From Rhipidocladum racemiflorum (Eukaryota; Streptophyta; Magnoliopsida; Poales; Poaceae), in NCBI GenBank assembly GCA_036346355.1, contig CM070584.1, positions 53,403,097 through 53,467,096 of the forward strand: a stretch of 64,000 bases of DNA, given 5' to 3'. Below are positions 56,960 through 64,000 of this stretch, piece by piece. The notes under the pieces were generated by a model. That model was given only the letters and a program-made list of their open reading frames with translations. It was not told where the DNA came from and ran no database searches. The position numbers and the translations under genes were made by a program. How positions within the stretch are numbered: the stretch's first letter is position 1; each line of letters starts with the position of its first letter.

Positions 56960-59092
56960 TCAGCTCATCGCGATCTCGGCGATGGACACGGTGGATCCCG
57001 AGTAGTGCGCCATCTCGATCCCGGCGGCGCCGCCACCCGTGGCCGCCACCGTCGACCGGTTGTTGACGAGGCTGCAGTTGAGCCGGACCTCCCCCTGGCT
57101 GCCCGTGAGCACCTCGATGTTGCCCATCTTCACCATGGCCGCCACGAACCGCTGCTTCCACAGCGTCTCGTTCGCCGCGAAGTTGTTCACGGACGCGTTG
57201 AGCGTCGCGTTGGTGCGCAGCTGGTTGTCGGAGAAGAAGAGCCCCAGGTTGAGCGGCAGCAGCTTGTAGTAGTTGTTGTCCAGCACCGCCGGCGTGCTCG
57301 GGTCGATCGCCGTCGTCGTCGGCGTCGACGCGTTCGCGTTCGACGGGCACAGCGACCGCAGCAGCGTCGCGTACGCCGGGCTCAGCCCCGCGTCCACCTG
57401 CACACGTACGTACACGTACGCAACAACTTTACGTTACATGGATGCATATGTGTATGGCGATTCATGAGACGTGCAGCATGATCGGTGAGGACGTACGATG
57501 GGCGTGGTGCTGTTCCAGATGCGCGGGAGGAAGGATGTGCAGAAGGAGCGGCCGACGGTGTGGGCGCCGGAAAGGATGACCATCTCCTCGGCAGTGAGGG
57601 TCTTGTTGGCGAAGCGGTCGACGAGCTGCTGCACGTTGAAGGTGGGCGGCGGCAGGTTGTTGTTGGCGTCGCTGTCGATGGAAACGTTGCCGTCTCGGCG
57701 GCCGGCGGGGACCTGGTAGGCGACGTTGCCGGTGAGGTTGATGCTGTCGCGGGCGGCGAAGGCCACGATATCGGCGCAGGAGACGGTGCGCGGGCAGCTC
57801 TGCTCCACTGCGGCCTTGGCGGCGTCGATCACCTGGAAGCCGCGGAGGCTGGGCTTGTTCGGCCGCGCGTCGCGCTCCGCCGTGCCGTTGGGGGAGGTGA
57901 GCAGCACGGAGGCGTCGCAGCCCTGGCAGATCGAGGAGGGTAAGGATCGAGGAGGGTAAGACATAAGTAAATATTAATACACATTAGCTGGACTAGTGTT
58001 GCAATGCAAACCGACAAAAAAATGCAATAATATACTGGTGAGTAGTGATTAATGTATTTTTTTTAAGGGAGGTATACTGGTGACTATCTGGAACTGCCAC
58101 TTCCTCTCTCCTGAGAAACCTCTCTGAGAATCTAGATGGCAACCAAATGGAGTACAAGCATCCATCATCGCCAGAGCAGGCATCTGCTTGTCCAGGTCTG
58201 CATGTCATGCAGTCATCCACATCTGCAGACAGTCTGAAAAGTTGAAGAGAAAAGCTACTCTATATATTCGGGAGCAGGTGGAAGAATAACGGTATTTGTG
58301 CTGCCGAGATCGACTTTGTGTTTGGACATTTCGTCACTTTGTTTGACTCTTCAGGAGCAACAGGGAGGCCCTTTCACTTTTACTTTCAGTTTCAACTTTC
58401 CAGCTAGCTATACGAGAGAAGACTGTACGCCTCTTTCGCGCTGAAGACTTGCACTGAATCGAGCCAAACTAATTCATCAAACTTAAAGAGAAAATTGTTT
58501 ATGGCCAATGCATTATTAATTAGTGAGAATTTTTGGAGCTTAACTGTTGTAGTCCCATCTAGCGCTAAAGACTTGCACTGAATCGAGTACTGTTACTACT
58601 TTGAAAGACGAATCTGCAATTATGTGAGCCTATCAACATCTCCAGGAAATAAGAGAAAGAGACTAAAGAACTTGAAAAGAAAAGGAGGAGAGCATCTCAG
58701 CATCCACGGCTTTATAGTTCGAAAATTGAACAACATAGAACATGTTAAATCCCTTTCCACTCCGAGCTAAAAGTCAAGTCAGACAAGAATCCTAGGAGGA
58801 AGTCATAATCGTTTGATCGATGGGCTGTGCAAAATAAGAATGGAACTAGCTAGGTTAGGAGCTACATGCATACCCTGACAAAGCAGTCATGGAAATGGAG
58901 GCGGATGAGGCCGGCGGCGATGCCGGAGTCGTTGGCGAAGGCGTTCGCCACGGCCTGTCGGACCAGCGACTCCGCGTTGGGGCAGCTCGTGTTGTAGAAC
59001 CCCACCTGCAGCTGCCCGCGGGTCGCCGTCGGCAGCTGGAGGCACACCGCCACCACGGCCGCCATGGCCACTACCACCACCAGACGACCCAT
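56960..59092 (-). CDS. Class III peroxidase, gene 2 of a tandem pair
   Basis: Three exons: 59092-58874, 57922-57497 and 57397-56960, giving 360 residues. The intron positions are the same as in gene 1, after CFVR and near the end of the proximal region. A signal peptide (about residues 1-26, ending TRGQ) is followed by QLQVGFYNTSCPNAESLV. Distal residues are Arg64 and His68 in RLHFHDC; the proximal heme ligand is His194 in GAHTVGRSFC. All eight family cysteines are present. A C-terminal extension of about 35 residues follows NCSLVN and is rich in Ala, Gly, Thr and Ser. It should be a secreted or vacuolar heme peroxidase acting on phenolic substrates. Intron 1 (951 bp) lacks the transposons found in gene 1. 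Confidence 0.94.
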
Positions 59093-59197
59093 CTGCTATC
59101 GCTAATCTGCTAGTGTTACGTGCCTTGGACTTGGAGTGCGCGTACCGTAACGCAGCTGCTCCGGCAATGGATGATATCCCATGGGACAACGCGAGGG

Positions 59198-59205
59198 TTT
59201 ATATA
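59198..59205 (-). promoter_or_regulatory. TATA box of peroxidase gene 2
   Basis: TATATAAA on the minus strand about 105 bp upstream of the start codon at 59092. Confidence 0.65.
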
Positions 59206-61072
59206 GAAGGGATTTGCATGCACTGTTCTCGAGGTGAGGCCGTCAAGGTAGACTGTAAAGCGTGGTATGATGCATGCAGCTCATTGACAAAAGTAGGGAT
59301 ACCACAACCTACTACCTCTATACAATTGACAGGACCATATGGCTGCATGTACATGTTGCTTTACCTTTCGTTAATTAATTTTAATGGTCAGCTTTTGTTT
59401 TCTTTTAGAGGGTGAGCCTTTGCGTGCGTATCTCTAATCTCATTGTGCGTGATTGAAATTAAACCGATTGATTAAACTTCTTTCTTCTTCTTTATATGTA
59501 CGAGTTTAGGGGATCGATCGAGTTGTTTAGATGTATGCTTCCGCGTACGTACGCCCAAGCATTGCTTATACGCGTAAGGCTAGCTCTGTATATGTTCCGA
59601 AATTCACGGCCTCTGCAATTAATTTCATAGGGATTTCTCGGAGAACAATACAATTCCTCTTATATTCCAACGACATTTCGGCGTTCCAAACGAGACTTTA
59701 GAATATGTCTGCTTTGAAAAATCAAACTTTATAATTAGGTTATCTAAATAAAATGGTATAATTTTACCTCGATATTTGTAGTGAGAATTTTTCTCATAAA
59801 TCCTATAGAAATTAAAATGTATGTACTCTCTTTGTATGGAATTCCCATAAAATGGTTATCTAAATAAAATGGTATAATTGCACCATGTTTTTTTTTTCAA
59901 GAATAATAATGGACATATATGCAAGTGGATTGTGAATTTGTGCCAGTTGACCAGTATATGTTTTTTCTTACCTGAATAATGTCATTTCCTTTCTAGAGGA
60001 AACTTACATAATTGTCCTTTGATCCCTAACAGATAACGGTGACAGTGGAAACGAGATCTGGGACGTACGTACGTACCAGATTAATTATAATATGCATATG
60101 GAGTTTTTTCCCTTGTGTATGCGTGCGCATATCTACTTACGTGTGTTCGCTGATTTTGATTGCGGCTCCCGGGTCCGAGATGTTTTATTTCAAACCCCAG
60201 ACTAAACATGTTTCTCACTTTAATTAATTTGCACATTTGGTCGGTGTGGAGATTGATCAACGGGCGACCAAAGTAGCTCTTACAACACCCATGCGATTCC
60301 TAAAGACAAATGGTATTATATATTGTGTGGCTCTTTTATTTACTATATATTTGGAATAATTAAAGGGTACGTCTCTGGATTTCAGAATAGATTTTTGATC
60401 AAATATGGGTCTAAAGATTCGTTCAGCTAGCTGATTCTTGTTTTTATTACCATAGCATGGTTAATTCATCAATTTCAAAAAATATATGTCATGCATGGTT
60501 CCGTATCATAGACATCTTAATTTGCATTTGTCTTGTCAATTTCGCATGGATATGTATGATCATGTACATGGGAAAAAGAGCTATATATATATAGAACCAG
60601 TGAGTCCACCATGCATGGCCCGACACAAGAAAGGTAAAGTAAACAAGTGTACAACAGATCTAACTAATGGAAGCCATCGAAGAGAGTAGTTAATTAATTA
60701 GCTAATTGATTAATTGTACCCGTTTGATGGCTTGATGCTCACAACACATCACTGCTTGCACTCTATAGTTTTCGTATCCCACTTTAGCGTGCTGTGCTTT
60801 TTGTTACCTTATCACTCTGCCTTTGCCAGACATGCATGCATGCATGTATGTTCTTGTGTGAGACAAAGTAGAAAGATCGAAGCTGAATGAATGATTCTAA
60901 GACCAGCATGTGAAGATGGGGCAGCACATGATCACGCTAACATCCCTGCCTTGGCTTGAGTCGTTAATTGCATAAAAGGTTGCGCTTGACCTGCTGTTGT
61001 GGTGGAAATTTAGTTGCAAAAACGCTCATCCCTGTGTATGATCTTATCTGTTTGACTGCGGGACCGAGGGGT
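59206..61072. other. Peroxidase 2 upstream region and gene-free intergenic DNA
   Basis: No coding sequence is supported. Around 59630-59890 there is text typical of degenerate MITEs (aataaaatggtataattttacc, duplicated as aataaaatggtataattgcacc near 59745 and 59860). Confidence 0.45.
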
Positions 61073-61275
61073 TGTGAAATAGCCCTAAAAATTTCAAAAC
61101 GAATTTAGTTTGCTTCTTTTGGTTTTTATTTGAATTTGGAGTTTTGAGTTTGAATTGGTTTTCCTTTTTGGTTTTGGGCCAAATCTATTCCGTTCTTGGG
61201 CCTTCGCCCGGCCTGCCTCGCCTCGCTCTAGCCCGGTCCAGCTCGCCGTCCCCGCCGCGCGTGCCGCCGCCCCCG
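61073..61275 (+). mobile_element. LTR start fragment related to the 12.3-kb solo LTR
   Basis: TGAAATAGCCCTAAAAATTTCAAAAC closely matches the minus-strand start of the element at 12270-15050 (TGAAATGCCCCAAAAATTTCAAAACC). The similarity fades within about 200 bp, where a second repeat begins. I call it the 5' end of a truncated or interrupted LTR in plus orientation. Confidence 0.5.
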
Positions 61276-61470
61276 TCTAGGAGTGAAAACGGAACGGAAA
61301 GTTTTCGACCGTTCCGAAGGAAAACGAAAACGGAAGCCCTTTTTCGGAAATAGAAACGGAAACGGGAGAGCCAATTCCGACGGAAACGGAAATGGAAATT
61401 CCGTATAAGTGAAACCGGAAACTAAAAACGGAAACAGGCCGGAAAGAGAAATGGGCTTGGCCCAAAAATA
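61276..61470. repeat. CGGAAA-rich repeat, possibly the end of a hAT-like element
   Basis: Begins taggagtgaaaacggaacgg and continues for about 170 bp as imperfect copies of (a)cggaaa. The 'taggrgtgaaaacgg' start is like the termini of some grass hAT elements, but no far end or transposase is seen. Confidence 0.45.
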
Positions 61471-64000
61471 AGGAAGGTGGGTTTATATTTATTTTTTAAT
61501 TAAAATAATTTTGATAAATACAAATGGTTTTATATAAAATATTAAATAGAGTTCAAAAATTCTAAAAATATTCTCAAAAATACTTTGGAACATTTTAAAC
61601 CTAGAAAAATTATTTTCAACATATTTTTATTTTTATTTTTATTTTAATAATTAAATTAATTTTATCAATCTAAAAATAGTAAAATGGTATTTATAAACTC
61701 CAAAAAATCCAAGATAAATTTCAGAAAATCATAAATGAACTTTAAAAAAATAATATACTAATTTTTGGGTGTTAAACCTTTGTAGTTGGTGGAGCAAGAG
61801 GATATCCATGATAATTATATGTGGTCTGCTATGAGAGACAAACAACATGCCTTCAGCTAACAAACTTGTGTTCTGTGCAAGGTGCCACTGTGAGCCACAA
61901 TAGCAAACCATGCATGCAGTGCCACATGGTTATGTAAAAGTTTTCTTTTTTTTTCTTTTTTGTTTATATCTTTTGATTAGCATCTCCGTTTACTGAACCG
62001 GTTTCAAAAATAGGTTCCTTACATTTTTTTCGAACAAAACTAGACTACACTTGCTATATAAATTTCAAAATATTTAAATTTCAAAATGCATACCTACTAA
62101 ACACTCAACCAAACACTATCACTGTATTTGTGCATCCCGTATCCCATCAGTCTGGCTGAGTTGAACGGGCCAGACTCGCGAGGATTTCAGGTAAAGAAGC
62201 CTAATATTAATTAGTTTATGCTCGGTTGCTTGTGCCGAATTGGAAGCCTTTCATTAATCTTCTCGATCGGTCGTTTGCTTGTGCAACAAGCGTTTGTCCT
62301 CTTGTGCCGCTGCGAGGATTTCAGGTAGAGGAATATCTGCACATGCGCTTCACGCTTGTCTTGAATCGTTAAACTACACACGTCTTCTACTAATAAAAGT
62401 GCATAATAACAAATGCAAAACACGTCATCGTACCATATATGGTCGGCACTCTCAAACCTAGGGCTGCCCTTGGATCAAAGGATTGCTGCAGAAGAAAGAA
62501 ACTCCACACAATCGGTTATATACTTGGCTTAATTGACCCGTTGCCAATTGTTTTTGCAAATCCGATTCCCTTTCGAATGTAATGTAAAAATAATCCTCTC
62601 CTCGATCGATGAAGCGGCGGTAAGTATCACCTGTCGCACTCGTGTACCGCGTCAGGGGTCCAAACCCCCAGTAGCCCGGCCGACCGCGACAAACTTGCTG
62701 CCACGCTCTCCTAGCTTAGCAGCAATGTGCCAAGCTCCCTGGGCGCGGCAACAGGTCTTGACAGGCTGCACTTGCTCGGAAGCCAGCCCTACTGCACTCA
62801 GCCTTCTCCTGCCGCGGTCGGTAGTGCTACCTCGAGCGCGGGCTCCTACCGCGGTACACAGGCGCAGTAGGTGACACCTATCACATACCGGCGCTTTCAC
62901 GGTTGGAGAAAAGATTATTTTTATAATTATATTTAAAAGAGTTATATTTTTTAAAAAAATGCTCCACAGGGCCAGAAAAGCCAAGCTTCTGCATTGGGTA
63001 AGTGGTAGCTGATATTAAGAAAATGGGGATCACTCCAATGACTGACTTGTTGGCCCACTTGTCTAGTTTTATGCAAAGGGGTCTGCACACAGATGGATAT
63101 TAATTATTTTCCTGGTTTATGGACCCGTCTTGCTTTATATAATTCAGTAGATGGGCACGTCCTTGCTTATAGCTAGACTCGACTAAGTGTGTGTAGATGG
63201 GCACGACCGTGGATCACATTGTTGACAAATTTGAAGTAGCTCAGTTCAAGGATGAGGCAATGGTGTGTCGTTAACGTTATTCCCAGACGATGGAGAATTT
63301 TTCAGAAGGTACTTGTTGACCTAGCTAGAAGCCAACTTTGTCGTAACTGCCTCGCGTGGAGATTTTGTTTTATTTCACTAAAATCGTGTTCGAAGATATG
63401 GTGTACATCAAATGTCAAATATTAATGTGCTATGTAGCTATATATTCCAAGCTTAATTCATCATGAAAGGAACACTTTTAGTGTGTTCGTGACGTTCGAG
63501 GGCTACAAGGAAACTTAATTATTTGGCATGTATGCTTGAATGAGCACAAACTGATTAAATGCTATTCATAGGCATTGAATTGTTGGGTAGACATTTTCGA
63601 CGGCAGACACCTTTGAATTTAGTTCTCACATTGATTTTCAAAGCAAGCCCTGCCACACCTGCCAGAATTTCTCTAGCTATATATGCTTTTAGTTTCTTAA
63701 ATTTGTTTACCTCTCATAAGAAATGATCTATTACGTACTTCCATGTGGAAAAGAAGAGTACGTACGTTTATTGCAATATGTTAGCTATGAAATGTGCACG
63801 ACGGTGTAAATAATTACTAGTATTTTGCAAGAAAATTTGGGTAGTGTTCAGTTGAACACCCGTTGTAGGTCTGCCACTGGTCATACCCGATTGGTAGGTT
63901 GTAACTGGTAAGGTTAATTTACAGGACGTACGGTGCGCTTTGCTTCCTATGCAAGCCTTCCACTGTGATTCTTTGCAAGATACCAAATAGCGTGGATGTT
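61471..64000. other. Intergenic to the window end, no gene seen
   Basis: AT-rich to about 62100. A GC-richer patch at 62630-62880 has frames on both strands without recognisable domains; it may be an unrecognised repeat or old exon. The duplicated text 'gcgaggatttcaggta' occurs at about 62178 and 62311. Nothing else is supportable. Confidence 0.4.

Noticed and set aside
62533..62984. Frames of 110-113 codons on both strands in a GC-richer patch
   Set aside because: No start context, splice partners or motif; the two strands overlap completely and neither is preferred.

Overview
The window is nuclear DNA from a grass (Poaceae). The evidence is GC-rich intron-containing genes of monocot type, class III peroxidases, many Stowaway- and Tourist-like MITEs, and long Ty3/Gypsy elements of the Tat type. 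I cannot name the species. Nothing bacterial, viral (non-retroelement) or organellar was seen.

Layout. 1-1.3 kb: end of a decayed long LTR-like repeat. 1.45-5.7 kb: a divergent housekeeping pair, a SWC5/BCNT-domain gene (minus, five coding exons) and a ubiquitin-eS31 (RPS27A) fusion gene (plus). They share a 407-bp intergenic promoter with TGGGCC, telo-box and TATA elements. 5.7-12.3 kb: sparse DNA with MITEs, a LINE fragment and one small conserved Cys-rich membrane protein gene (9851-10228, minus). 12.3-19.7 kb: repeat-rich, with a 2.8-kb solo-LTR-like element with a perfect target duplication, a Copia/TRIM fragment and an intron-bearing pseudogene of a WD40-type protein (GFS12-like). 19.8-20.2 kb: a small secreted Gly/Pro-rich cell-wall-type protein gene.

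20.6-46.9 kb is a three-level nest of retroelements, each level defined by TG...CA ends and an exact 5-bp target duplication. Element 1 (20607-46877, GAGTT) is a Ty3/Gypsy element with 634-bp LTRs. Element 2 (26975-41704, CTTTC) is a second Gypsy element inserted in its pol. Element 3 (33386-36680, TGTGG) is a 3.3-kb solo-LTR-like unit inserted in the integrase of element 2. Both Gypsy elements have damaged gag-pol frames, and both carry an antisense gene between pol and the 3' LTR: plant-mobile-domain-like in element 1 and putative-gypsy-type (PF04195-like) in element 2.

46.9-51 kb holds decayed repeats. 51-59.1 kb contains two tandem class III peroxidase genes on the minus strand, each with three exons, an N-terminal signal peptide and a C-terminal extension. 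Intron 1 of the first is swollen by two abutting MITEs and a long inverted-repeat foldback element ending about 20 bp from the splice donor. 59.2-64 kb has no gene I can support.

The host genes are chromatin remodelling (SWC5), translation and ubiquitin supply (RPS27A), cell-wall or apoplast proteins (small secreted protein, peroxidases) and one unknown; they do not form a pathway.
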